24,985 bases of DNA from Cryomorphaceae bacterium (GTDB lineage Bacteria; Bacteroidota; Bacteroidia; Flavobacteriales; BACL11): assembly GCA_949511925.1 (NCBI GenBank), contig CATEYX010000043.1, forward strand, positions 1-24,985, read 5' to 3'. This document shows, one piece after another, positions 1 to 7,421 of the stretch. The notes beneath the pieces are model-generated. The model was not told the origin of the DNA, did not search any database, and was given only the letters and a program-made list of their open reading frames with translations. The position numbers and the translations under genes are program-made. Position 1 is the stretch's first letter; every line of letters starts with the position of its first letter.

Positions 1-22
1 TTATTTTAACATAATTTATATT

Positions 23-53
23 GATTCTAAATAGTAATTTATCGATTCTAAAT
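23..53. repeat. Direct repeat of GATTCTAAAT ahead of nqrA
   Basis: The ten bases GATTCTAAAT occur twice, at 23-32 and 44-53, so the copies are 21 bases (about two helical turns) apart. They lie just upstream of the promoter-like box of nqrA. The spacing would suit a dimeric regulator binding one face of the DNA, but no regulator is known to me for this site and the region is AT-rich, so chance is possible. Confidence 0.3.
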
Positions 54-77
54 GGTTAATTAATGATTGCAAATTTA

Positions 78-85
78 TACTTTTG
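78..85 (+). promoter_or_regulatory. Promoter -7 box of the nqr operon (TACTTTTG)
   Basis: TACTTTTG matches the Bacteroidota housekeeping consensus TAnnTTTG exactly. It sits 25 bases before the preferred nqrA start at 111, leaving room for a short leader. No clear TTG -33 element is seen 17-23 bases upstream. Its position inside the 63-110 extension of the frame argues that translation starts at 111, not 63. Confidence 0.45.
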
Positions 86-110
86 CGCCGAAAAATCTAA
101 TTTAAAAAGC

Positions 111-1463
111 ATGTCTAAAGATATAAGGTTAAAAAAAGGCTTAAACATCAATTTACTTGGTGAGGCCGACAAAGTATATGCATCAGTAAAACCTACTAAA
201 AGATATGTAGTGAAACCTACTGATTTTCATACATTAACTCCTAAGCTAGCTGTTAAAGTTGGAGATAAAGTGAAGGCGGGTACTATTTTGTTTTTTGATA
301 AATATAACGATAAAGTAAATTTTTGTGCTCCAGTAAGTGGTGAGGTTATTGATATTGTAAGGGGAGCAAAAAGAAAAATACTTGAGGTTGTATTGGAAGC
401 AGATGCAGTTATAGAGTATGAACAGTTTAATACTGATACTGCTAAAAACATTTCTCGCGTACAAATTATTGATACCATGCTAAAGGCAGGTATTTGGCCG
501 TTTGTAAGGCAAAAACCTTATGATATTGTTGCTAACCCAACAGATATGCCTAAAGCAATTTTTATTTCAGCTTTTAACTCAGCACCCTTAACCATTGATA
601 ACGACTTTGCTCTCTATGGCTTGGATGAATTATTCCAAAAGGGTTTAGATTATATTACACAGTTAACAAGTGGTAAAACACATTTGAATATTGATGGAAA
701 TACAAATCCTGCCACAGTATTTACTGGTGCTAAGGGAGTTGAGATAAATAAAATAAGTGGTGCTCACCCTTCAGGAAATGTCGGAATACAAGTACATCAT
801 ATTAACCCTATCAATAAAGGAGAAGTTATTTGGTACTTGCAGCCACAAGATGTAATTGCAATTGCGCGCTTATTTACTGAAGGTAAATATGATGTTTCAA
901 GAATTGTTGCCCTATCAGGTTCGCAAGTTAAAAAACCTAAATATTATAGAACTATTGCTGGAGCTACTATTTCTAATTTATTGGCAGATAATATTACTGA
1001 AGGAGATAACAGAATTATTTCAGGCGATATTTTAACAGGGCAGCATATTGAGGTAAATGGAACTTTAGGTTTTTATGATACAACAATTACTGTTATTGAA
1101 GAAGGAAAGGAACAAGAATTTTTAGGTTGGATTTTGCCTGGGTTACATAAATTCTCTGCCTCCAAAACCTTTTTATCATGGTTGACTCCTTCTAAAAAAT
1201 ATACTTTAAATGCAAATATGCATGGTGAAGAGCGAGCTTATGTTATGACTGGTGAGTACGAAAAGGTTCTGCCTATGGATATATTCCCAGCTCATTTAAT
1301 AAAAGCATGTATGATAGAAGATATAGAATTGATGGAGAATTTAGGAATATATGAGGTGTCGCCTGAAGATTTTGCATTATGTGAGTTTGTTTGTACCTCA
1401 AAAATAGAGGTTCAAACTATAATTCGTAATGCACTGGAATTAGTAAGAAAAGAAAATAGTTAA
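111..1463 (+). CDS. nqrA: Na+-translocating NADH:quinone oxidoreductase subunit A
   Basis: Peripheral cytoplasmic subunit of the Na+-NQR complex, which oxidises NADH, reduces ubiquinone or menaquinone and exports Na+. NqrA is linked to quinone binding. The 450-residue product has the family's typical opening MSKDIRLKKGLNINLLG and an early lipoyl/biotin-like segment (about residues 45-95, with VKVGDKVKAGTILF), and its length matches known NqrA (about 446-450). The frame is open from an ATG at 63. I chose the ATG at 111 because family members begin with this MSKDI-like sequence and because a promoter box overlaps the upstream part. It is the first gene of nqrABCDEF, and nqrB begins one base after its stop codon. 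No missing segment or frameshift is visible. Confidence 0.95.
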   Translation: MSKDIRLKKGLNINLLGEADKVYASVKPTKRYVVKPTDFHTLTPKLAVKVGDKVKAGTILFFDKYNDKVNFCAPVSGEVIDIVRGAKRKILEVVLEADAVIEYEQFNTDTAKNISRVQIIDTMLKAGIWPFVRQKPYDIVANPTDMPKAIFISAFNSAPLTIDNDFALYGLDELFQKGLDYITQLTSGKTHLNIDGNTNPATVFTGAKGVEINKISGAHPSGNVGIQVHHINPINKGEVIWYLQPQDVIAIARLFTEGKYDVSRIVALSGSQVKKPKYYRTIAGATISNLLADNITEGDNRIISGDILTGQHIEVNGTLGFYDTTITVIEEGKEQEFLGWILPGLHKFSASKTFLSWLTPSKKYTLNANMHGEERAYVMTGEYEKVLPMDIFPAHLIKACMIEDIELMENLGIYEVSPEDFALCEFVCTSKIEVQTIIRNALELVRKENS

Positions 1464-1464
1464 A

Positions 1465-2610
1465 ATGAAATTATTTAAGAATATCTTAGAATCAGTAAAA
1501 CCACTTTTTGTTAAAGGTGGTAAACTTGAAAAAATGTATCCAGCTTATGATGCTTTTGAAACATTTCTTTTTGTTCCTGATCATACTACTAAATCAGGAT
1601 CGCATATTAGAGATGCAGTAGATTTGAAAAGAACAATGGCTTTTGTTGTATTATCACTAATTCCCTGTATTATTTTTGGAATGTGGAATATTGGTGATCA
1701 ATACTTTAATGCAATTTCTGTAGAAACAAATTTTCTAAATAATTTAATTTTTGGATTTTGGAAATTTTTACCACTTTTAGCTGTTTCATATGCAGTAGGT
1801 TTATCGGTAGAATTTGCATTTGCAATTTCTAGAGGACATTCAGTTAATGAAGGGTACTTGGTTACAGGTATGTTAATCCCTTTAATTATGCCTGTTGATG
1901 TTCCTTTATGGATGCTAGCAGTCTCAGTAGTTTTTGCAGTAGTGATTGGAAAAGAAGTATTTGGAGGTACGGGTATGAATATATTAAATCCTGCTTTAAC
2001 TGCTAGAGCGTTCTTATTTTTCGCATATCCATCATATATGTCTGGTGATAAGGTATGGGTTCATGGCGCAGGAGTAGATGGATACTCTGGGGAAACAATT
2101 CTAGGTGCTTTGGCATCAAATACTTCATCATGGGATAATTTGAAATGGAACTTTAATGATGCTTTAATTGGTTATATACCCGGCTCTGTCGGAGAGACAT
2201 CTTTTATTGCTATAATTATAGGTGCATTGATTTTGATTTTTTCAGGTGTAGGTAGTTGGAGAATTATATTATCAACTTTCTTAGGAGGATATTTAACGGC
2301 ATTATTATTTAATTTATGGGGAGTGAATTTCCTTATGAGTACTCCAGCTCATATTCATTTGTTAATTGGAGGTTTTGCTTTTGGTGCTGTGTTTATGTCA
2401 ACTGATCCAGTGAGTGGATCACAAACCAATAAAGGTAAGATTATTTATGGTTTGTTAATTGGTTTCTTTGCAATTGTTATTAGAGTATTTAATCCAGCAT
2501 ATCCTGAGGGAATGATGTTAGCGATTTTGTTGATGAATGTATTTGCTCCATTAATTGATCATTATATAGTGGATGCTAATATTAAAAATAGATTAAAAAG
2601 AATAAATTAA
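1465..2610 (+). CDS. nqrB: Na+-translocating NADH:quinone oxidoreductase subunit B
   Basis: Integral membrane subunit carrying a covalent FMN and, in studied species, the Na+ path and riboflavin. The 381-residue product is strongly hydrophobic after about residue 55, with many membrane segments. It contains typical stretches such as NILNPALTARAF (about 172-183) and HIHLLIGGFAFGAVFMSTDPVSG in the C-terminal third. The FMN attachment motif, usually D-x-x-S-G-A-T, reads D205-G-Y-S-G-E-T211 here, so Thr211 is the likely flavin-bearing residue and the usual Ala is Glu. It is shorter than the Vibrio protein (about 415). It lies one base after nqrA and 68 bases before nqrC. Confidence 0.95.
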   Translation: MKLFKNILESVKPLFVKGGKLEKMYPAYDAFETFLFVPDHTTKSGSHIRDAVDLKRTMAFVVLSLIPCIIFGMWNIGDQYFNAISVETNFLNNLIFGFWKFLPLLAVSYAVGLSVEFAFAISRGHSVNEGYLVTGMLIPLIMPVDVPLWMLAVSVVFAVVIGKEVFGGTGMNILNPALTARAFLFFAYPSYMSGDKVWVHGAGVDGYSGETILGALASNTSSWDNLKWNFNDALIGYIPGSVGETSFIAIIIGALILIFSGVGSWRIILSTFLGGYLTALLFNLWGVNFLMSTPAHIHLLIGGFAFGAVFMSTDPVSGSQTNKGKIIYGLLIGFFAIVIRVFNPAYPEGMMLAILLMNVFAPLIDHYIVDANIKNRLKRIN

Positions 2611-2626
2611 AAAATAATAGTATTTC

Positions 2627-2651
2627 GAGAATATAAAACTTCAATATTCTC
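2627..2651 (+). other. Inverted repeat between nqrB and nqrC
   Basis: GAGAATAT at 2627-2634 and ATATTCTC at 2644-2651 form a perfect 8-base stem with a 9-base loop, in the only sizeable gap (68 bases) between nqrA and nqrF. No T-run follows, so it does not look like an intrinsic terminator. It could be an mRNA processing or stability element, or an operator. Confidence 0.35.
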
Positions 2652-2678
2652 AGTATTGTAATATTAATAATATAAAAA

Positions 2679-3434
2679 ATGGACGTAAATAAAAATTCTA
2701 CTACTTTCGGTTTTACAGTAATAATGGTAATCATTGTTGCTGCATTACTATCTACAGCTGCTATTGAATTGAAGCCTTTTCAAGATAGAAATGTAGAATT
2801 GGAAAAGAAACAAAATATTTTAAGTTCTGTTGGGGTAGCTATTGATAGAGATGGAGCAGAAGAAATATATGACACTTATATTAAAAGTGAATTAGTTCTT
2901 AATGTAAAAGGAGAGCAAGTTGAAGGTTCTGCTTTTGATGTTGATTTAGGTGTTGAAATGAAGAAGGAAGCTAAAGCTCAGTTATTACCTTTATTTATTA
3001 GTAATGTTGAGGGTGTAACTCGTTACATTATTCCATTAAGAGGTAAAGGTCTTTGGGGGCCAATTTGGGGTTTTATTTCTTTAGAGGAAGATCTTAATTC
3101 TGTATTTGGTGCTGTTTTTGATCACAAATCAGAAACTCCAGGTCTAGGTGCTGAGATAAATAGAGCTTCATTCGAGGATCCATTTTCAGGGAAATCTATT
3201 TTTGAAGGTGATGAATTTACTTCCATTAAAGTTATTAAAGGTGGTGCTGAAGAAGATGATATGCATGGAGTTGATGGTATTTCTGGAGGAACTATTACTT
3301 CAGATGGTGTTTCTGATATGCTAGATGAAAGATTAAGAATGTATTTGCCATATTTTAGCACATTAAAGCCGGCTGTTGAGGTAGATTCAGTTTTTAATAC
3401 ATTAGTTTCAATAGCATCAGTTAAAATTCAGTAA
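2679..3434 (+). CDS. nqrC: Na+-translocating NADH:quinone oxidoreductase subunit C
   Basis: Subunit with one N-terminal membrane helix (about residues 10-30) and a periplasmic FMN-binding domain. FMN is attached covalently to a threonine by ApbE. The 251-residue product shows the family segments RYIIPLRGKGLWGPIWGFI (about 112-130) and TPGLGAEI (about 152-159). The attachment site is D199-G-I-S-G-G-T205-I-T-S, making Thr205 the likely FMN site, with Gly where the general consensus has Ala. Length is normal for the family. The ATG at 2679 puts the membrane helix near the N-terminus, as expected. nqrD follows 15 bases later. Confidence 0.95.
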   Translation: MDVNKNSTTFGFTVIMVIIVAALLSTAAIELKPFQDRNVELEKKQNILSSVGVAIDRDGAEEIYDTYIKSELVLNVKGEQVEGSAFDVDLGVEMKKEAKAQLLPLFISNVEGVTRYIIPLRGKGLWGPIWGFISLEEDLNSVFGAVFDHKSETPGLGAEINRASFEDPFSGKSIFEGDEFTSIKVIKGGAEEDDMHGVDGISGGTITSDGVSDMLDERLRMYLPYFSTLKPAVEVDSVFNTLVSIASVKIQ

Positions 3435-3449
3435 TAATAAATTAATCCC

Positions 3450-4094
3450 ATGAGCAAATCTAAATTATTATCTAAAAGAACAAAACAATTATTAAGCGAT
3501 CCACTTGACGATAATAATCCAATTACAGTACAAGTATTAGGGATATGTTCTGCATTAGCAATTACTGTACAATTAAAACCTGCAATTGTAATGGCATTAT
3601 CAGTATTGGTAGTCCTATCTGTTGCAAATGTGATTATCTCACTCATGAGAAAAGTAATACCTTCTAGAATTAGAATTATTGTTCAATTGGTCGTTGTTGC
3701 AACATTAGTAATACTGGTAGACCAGGTGCTTAGAGCTTTTGTTTATGATGTAAGTAAAGAGCTATCTGTATTTGTAGGTTTGATTATTACGAACTGTATT
3801 ATAATGGGTAGACTAGAAGCTTTTGGTATGGCAAATGGTCCTTGGGATTCCTTCATGGATGGACTTGGTAATTCTTTTGGATATGCCTGGATTTTAATTG
3901 CTGTAGCTTTCTTTCGCGAACTTTTAGGGTCTGGCACTTTGTTTGGTTATCCAGTCTTAGAATCATTAGGCATTTATGAATTAGGTTATGAAAATAACGG
4001 TATGATGATTTTACCTCCTATGGCTTTAATAACTGTTGGTGTAATCATCTGGATACAGAGAGTTAAAAACATTAAATTAGTAGAATCTAAATAA
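3450..4094 (+). CDS. nqrD: Na+-translocating NADH:quinone oxidoreductase subunit D
   Basis: Integral membrane subunit of Na+-NQR, related to RnfE and to NqrE. The 214-residue product has about six membrane segments. Cys33 (in VLGICSALAIT) and Cys116 (in IITNCIIMGRLEAF) match the two conserved cysteines that, with two from NqrE, bind the intramembrane iron centre of the complex. The stretch AFGMANGPWDSFMDGLGN is characteristic of the family. Length is usual (about 210). The gene lies 15 bases after nqrC and 8 bases before nqrE, consistent with one transcript. Confidence 0.95.
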   Translation: MSKSKLLSKRTKQLLSDPLDDNNPITVQVLGICSALAITVQLKPAIVMALSVLVVLSVANVIISLMRKVIPSRIRIIVQLVVVATLVILVDQVLRAFVYDVSKELSVFVGLIITNCIIMGRLEAFGMANGPWDSFMDGLGNSFGYAWILIAVAFFRELLGSGTLFGYPVLESLGIYELGYENNGMMILPPMALITVGVIIWIQRVKNIKLVESK

Positions 4095-4102
4095 TAATTG
4101 AT

Positions 4103-4720
4103 ATGCAAGAATTAGCAAATATATTTATCAAGTCAATTTTTATTGACAATATGGTATTCGCTTACTTTTTAGGAATGTGTTCCTATTTAGCGATTTCTAA
4201 AACAGTTAAAACATCAGTGGGTATGGGTGCTGCAGTAGTATTTGTTTTAGGTATCACTATACCTATAAATTACCTTCTAGAGAATTATGTTTTGAAAGAA
4301 GGGGCACTAGCTTGGTTGTCAGATGATTTCTTAACAGTTGATTTATCTTTTCTTTCTTTTATTATGTTTATTGCTGTTATTGCTTCAATGGTACAGTTAG
4401 TAGAAATGGTGCTAGAAAAATTTTCTCCTGCATTATATAGTTCTCTTGGTATATTTTTACCTCTTATTGCTGTGAACTGTGCAATTTTAGGAGGATCACT
4501 TTTTATGCAAGAAACAGCATACACTACAATAATAGAAGCCACAGTATTTGGGTTAGGTTCTGGAGTCGGTTGGTTTTTAGCTATTGTGGGTATTGCAGCA
4601 ATTCGTGAAAAAATTAGATATTCAAATGTTCCTCCAGCCTTAAGAGGACTTGGAATTACTTTTATCATTACAGGACTAATGGGGATAGCGTTTATGAGTT
4701 TTATGGGAATTAAACTTTAA
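4103..4720 (+). CDS. nqrE: Na+-translocating NADH:quinone oxidoreductase subunit E
   Basis: Integral membrane subunit of Na+-NQR, related to NqrD and RnfA. The 205-residue product has about six membrane segments. Cys26 (in YFLGMCSYLAIS) and Cys126 (in AVNCAILGGSLF) are in the two inverted-repeat positions that complete the four-cysteine intramembrane iron site with NqrD. Other family-typical stretches are FIDNMVFAYFLGMC and AIREKIRYSNVPPALRGLGI. It is a few residues longer than the Vibrio protein (about 198). nqrF follows after 23 bases. Confidence 0.95.
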   Translation: MQELANIFIKSIFIDNMVFAYFLGMCSYLAISKTVKTSVGMGAAVVFVLGITIPINYLLENYVLKEGALAWLSDDFLTVDLSFLSFIMFIAVIASMVQLVEMVLEKFSPALYSSLGIFLPLIAVNCAILGGSLFMQETAYTTIIEATVFGLGSGVGWFLAIVGIAAIREKIRYSNVPPALRGLGITFIITGLMGIAFMSFMGIKL

Positions 4721-4743
4721 TTTCAAAAAAATAAGAATAAAGA

Positions 4744-6057
4744 ATGATATTATTAAGCATAACAACGATAGTAAGTAGTATAGTAGTATTCCTTATGGTA
4801 CTACTAACTTTAGTTGGGGTTTTACTTTTTGTAAAAACACAACTAACGCCCTCGGGAAAAATTACAATTAAGATAAATGGCGAAAAGGAAATTGTAGTAG
4901 ATGGTGGAAATACGCTACTAAGTACCCTAAGTAATGAAGGTATTTTCTTGCCATCAGCTTGTGGTGGTGGTGGTACCTGTATTCAATGTACTTGTCAAGT
5001 TTCTTCAGGTGGTGGAAGTATTTTACCAACTGAAAAGCCGCATTTTTCTCGTAAAGAAATTGCGAATGATTACAGATTGAGTTGTCAAGTAAAGGTAAGA
5101 GAGGATATGGATATTCATATTCCTGAGGAAGTATTTGGAGTTAAGAAATGGGAAGCAACAGTAGTTTCAAATTATAATGTAGCTACTTATATTAAGGAAT
5201 TTATTGTTGAGGTTCCTGAAGATATGCCTTATGAGGCAGGTGGATATATTCAAATTGAAATTCCTAATTGTGAAATTCCATTTTCTGCTATGGATATTAC
5301 AGCACATCCTGATGACCATCCTGGAGAGCCTAATAAATTTGATAAGGATTGGGGGGAAGGAAACTTTGCTATGCGTCATTTAGTAATGAAAAATGAGGAA
5401 GATGTTGTAAGGGCTTATTCCATGGCTTCTTATCCTGCTGAAGGAAGGAAAATCATGTTGAATGTTAGAGTTGCTGCACCGCCTTGGGATAGAGATAAAA
5501 ATACTTGGGCTGATCTTAATCCTGGAGTTGCATCTTCTTATATATTTGGTCAAAAAGCAGGTGATAAAGTAATTATTTCAGGTCCTTATGGTGAGTTCTT
5601 TATCAATAATTCTGAAGCTGAAATGTTGTATATTGGTGGTGGTGCAGGTATGGCTCCAATGCGTTCACATTTATATGAATTATTCAAAACTTTAAAAACA
5701 GGTAGAAAAGTTTCTTACTGGTATGGTGGTAGATCAAAAGCTGAGCTTTTTTACATTGAGCATTTCCGATCTTTGGAAAGAGAATTTAAAAACTTTAAGT
5801 TTCACCTAGTTCTTTCTGATGCTCAAGAAGCTGACAATTGGAAGCCAATGAAAGATTTGGATGATACTGATGGAGATGGTTTTGTAGGTTTTGTTCATCA
5901 AGTTGTTATTGATCAATACTTAACCAAGCATGAAGCTCCTGAAGATATTGAATTATATTTCTGTGGTCCTCCAATGATGAATCAAGCAGTTCTTAAAATG
6001 GCAGATGATTGGGGTATTCCTGATGAGAATGTTAGGTTTGATGACTTTGGAGGGTAA
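4744..6057 (+). CDS. nqrF: Na+-translocating NADH:quinone oxidoreductase subunit F
   Basis: Electron entry subunit: oxidises NADH through FAD and passes electrons to a 2Fe-2S centre. The 437-residue product has, in order, an N-terminal membrane anchor (about residues 5-30), a ferredoxin domain with iron ligands C73, C79, C82 and C114, an FAD-binding domain with RAYSMAS, and an NADH-binding domain with YIGGGAGMAPMRSH and CGPPMMNQAVLKM. It ends FDDFGG, as other NqrF do. It is somewhat longer than the Vibrio protein (about 408). It closes the nqrABCDEF run, and a weak terminator-like hairpin follows. Confidence 0.96.
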   Translation: MILLSITTIVSSIVVFLMVLLTLVGVLLFVKTQLTPSGKITIKINGEKEIVVDGGNTLLSTLSNEGIFLPSACGGGGTCIQCTCQVSSGGGSILPTEKPHFSRKEIANDYRLSCQVKVREDMDIHIPEEVFGVKKWEATVVSNYNVATYIKEFIVEVPEDMPYEAGGYIQIEIPNCEIPFSAMDITAHPDDHPGEPNKFDKDWGEGNFAMRHLVMKNEEDVVRAYSMASYPAEGRKIMLNVRVAAPPWDRDKNTWADLNPGVASSYIFGQKAGDKVIISGPYGEFFINNSEAEMLYIGGGAGMAPMRSHLYELFKTLKTGRKVSYWYGGRSKAELFYIEHFRSLEREFKNFKFHLVLSDAQEADNWKPMKDLDDTDGDGFVGFVHQVVIDQYLTKHEAPEDIELYFCGPPMMNQAVLKMADDWGIPDENVRFDDFGG

Positions 6058-6068
6058 ATAATAGATAC

Positions 6069-6098
6069 AGAAATTCAGTTATTTCTTTAAGTTTTTTT
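6069..6098 (+). terminator. Possible intrinsic terminator after nqrF
   Basis: AGAAAT (6069-6074) and ATTTCT (6081-6086) can pair around a 6-base loop, and a run of seven T (6092-6098) follows after five bases. The stem is short and AT-rich, so termination would be weak at best. It lies between nqrF and the promoter-like box of apbE. Confidence 0.35.
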
Positions 6099-6114
6099 AC
6101 TTTTCTTATTTTCC

Positions 6115-6148
6115 TTGTCTAATATTTGGTTTCTATAATTTACATTTG
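6115..6148 (+). promoter_or_regulatory. Promoter ahead of apbE (TTG-N23-TACATTTG)
   Basis: TACATTTG at 6141-6148 matches TAnnTTTG exactly, and TTG at 6115-6117 lies 23 bases upstream, inside the 17-23 range reported for Flavobacterium promoters. The box ends only five bases before the apbE ATG at 6154. Transcription would therefore start at or very near the start codon, giving a leaderless or almost leaderless message. Confidence 0.5.
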
Positions 6149-6153
6149 TTCCC

Positions 6154-7152
6154 ATGAAAAATGTTATCTACTTATTTGTATTAATTATATGTGCGTGTAC
6201 ACCCTCTGATAATAAAATTTTAGTTGCAAATTCAGGAGAAACACAAGGGACTTATTATCATATTAAATATCTTTCTCCACAAGGGGAGAGTTTTCAATTC
6301 CAGATTGATAGTTTACTTACCGAGATCGATAGTTCAGTTTCTATTTACAAACCTTATTCTATTATTTCAAGTTTAAATAATGGTCAAGAAGTTAAAACAG
6401 ATGAAATTTTTAATCTCGTATATTTTGATGCTCTTCATGTATGGAGAAATACGGAAGGTTATTTTGATTGCACAGTATCACCATTGGTGAAATATTGGGG
6501 TTTCTATAACAATGACACGAATGAAGTTAAAGTAGATTCAGTTACTATTCAGTCATTAATGAAAATGGTGGGAATAGATAAGATGACTTGGGAAGATAGT
6601 ACAGTTGTATTAGCAGAAGGAGTAAAGCTTGATTTTAATGCAATTGCTCAAGGAACTTCAGTGGATTTGATAGCAATACTACTTGAAGAAAAAGGTATAT
6701 TAAATTATCTAATTGAAGTAGGAGGTGAGCTTAAAGCTAAAGGTATTAATGCTGATGGGAATATTTGGAGAGTAGGTATTGATAAGCCATCAGAAGAGAT
6801 TGATTTTCAAAATCGTTTTCAGTTCATTCTAGATTTAAAAGACAAGGCTTTAGCTACATCAGGCAATTATCGTAAGTTTTATGTTAGGAATGGAGTTAAG
6901 TATGCTCACACAATTAATCCTAAGACAGGTTTTCCTTCTAAAAATCGTTTGTTAAGTGTAACGGTTGTAACTAGTGATTGTTCGTTAGCTGATGCTTATG
7001 CTACTGCTTTTATGGCAATGGGATTGAAAAAAACAAAGCAAATTATAAAGACTCTTGATGATGTTATTGAAATATATATTGTTTATACCGATAAAAATGG
7101 GGATTGGAAAGTATATATAAGTCCAAAAATGAAAAAGAGAATTGTTAATTAA
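6154..7152 (+). CDS. apbE: FAD:protein FMN transferase (ApbE), lipoprotein
   Basis: Transfers FMN from FAD onto threonine in D-x-x-(S/T)-G-A-T-type sites, here the targets in NqrB and NqrC. The 332-residue product begins with a lipoprotein signal (lipid-bearing residue probably Cys15 in IICAC), placing it on the periplasmic side. ApbE segments are LDFNAIAQGTSVDLI, EVGGELKAKG, ALATSGNYRKFY, HTINPKTGFPS and LADAYATAFMAMG. The usual AKGYAVD reads AQGTSVD. It lies 96 bases after nqrF with its own promoter-like box. Its stop codon overlaps that of the convergent NqrM-like gene by four bases. Confidence 0.93.
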   Translation: MKNVIYLFVLIICACTPSDNKILVANSGETQGTYYHIKYLSPQGESFQFQIDSLLTEIDSSVSIYKPYSIISSLNNGQEVKTDEIFNLVYFDALHVWRNTEGYFDCTVSPLVKYWGFYNNDTNEVKVDSVTIQSLMKMVGIDKMTWEDSTVVLAEGVKLDFNAIAQGTSVDLIAILLEEKGILNYLIEVGGELKAKGINADGNIWRVGIDKPSEEIDFQNRFQFILDLKDKALATSGNYRKFYVRNGVKYAHTINPKTGFPSKNRLLSVTVVTSDCSLADAYATAFMAMGLKKTKQIIKTLDDVIEIYIVYTDKNGDWKVYISPKMKKRIVN

Positions 7153-7352
7153 GCCTCTTCATTTTTACACTTTTCTTCAGCTGTAGCGCCACATATTCCA
7201 CAAGCTTTTCCTTCTTCATTTAAGAAAGGACTTTGACTTGCACAGGTGCCTGCAAATTTTCCATTCTTTTTTAGTAATATTTTCACTCCTATACCTGCAA
7301 AAACAAAGGCAAGCATAAAAATAGTAATAAGGAAAATTGTTAAAAATGTCAT
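7149..7352 (-). CDS. Small four-cysteine membrane protein, putative NqrM-type Na+-NQR assembly factor
   Basis: A 67-residue protein with one N-terminal membrane helix (about residues 3-27), a basic KK stretch, then a short tail with four cysteines: C37 in GTC, C51 and C54 in CGIC, and C62. In Vibrio and relatives NqrM (DUF539) has the same plan, one helix and four conserved cysteines, follows apbE in the nqr operon, and is needed to deliver or insert iron for the NqrD/NqrE centre. Position directly next to apbE, helix, G-(T/S)-C motif and cysteine count all fit. Differences are the opposite strand, tail-to-tail with a 4-base overlap, and a spacing of cysteines that I cannot align exactly. Function is inferred; the gene itself looks real. 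Confidence 0.7.
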   Translation of the reverse strand: MTFLTIFLITIFMLAFVFAGIGVKILLKKNGKFAGTCASQSPFLNEEGKACGICGATAEEKCKNEEA

Positions 7353-7396
7353 GGTAAATATTTTAATGTAAAATTACTATAAATGCTAGGAATATT

Positions 7397-7404
7397 TATG
7401 TTTG
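7397..7404 (+). promoter_or_regulatory. Promoter -7 box ahead of mazG (TATGTTTG)
   Basis: TATGTTTG matches TAnnTTTG exactly and ends 17 bases before the mazG ATG. The 69-base gap is shared with the divergent NqrM-like gene. No clear -33 TTG was found at the usual distance. Confidence 0.4.
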
Positions 7405-7421
7405 TAATACAATAAATAATT

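Noticed and set aside
63..110. Sixteen-residue N-terminal extension of nqrA from the ATG at 63
   Set aside because: It is absent from known NqrA proteins, overlaps an exact promoter box at 78-85, and the ATG at 111 gives the conserved MSKDIRLKKG start.
4285..4668. 127-residue open frame on the minus strand inside nqrE
   Set aside because: It lies wholly inside a well-supported membrane protein gene, shows no recognisable domain, and has no promoter or neighbour support.
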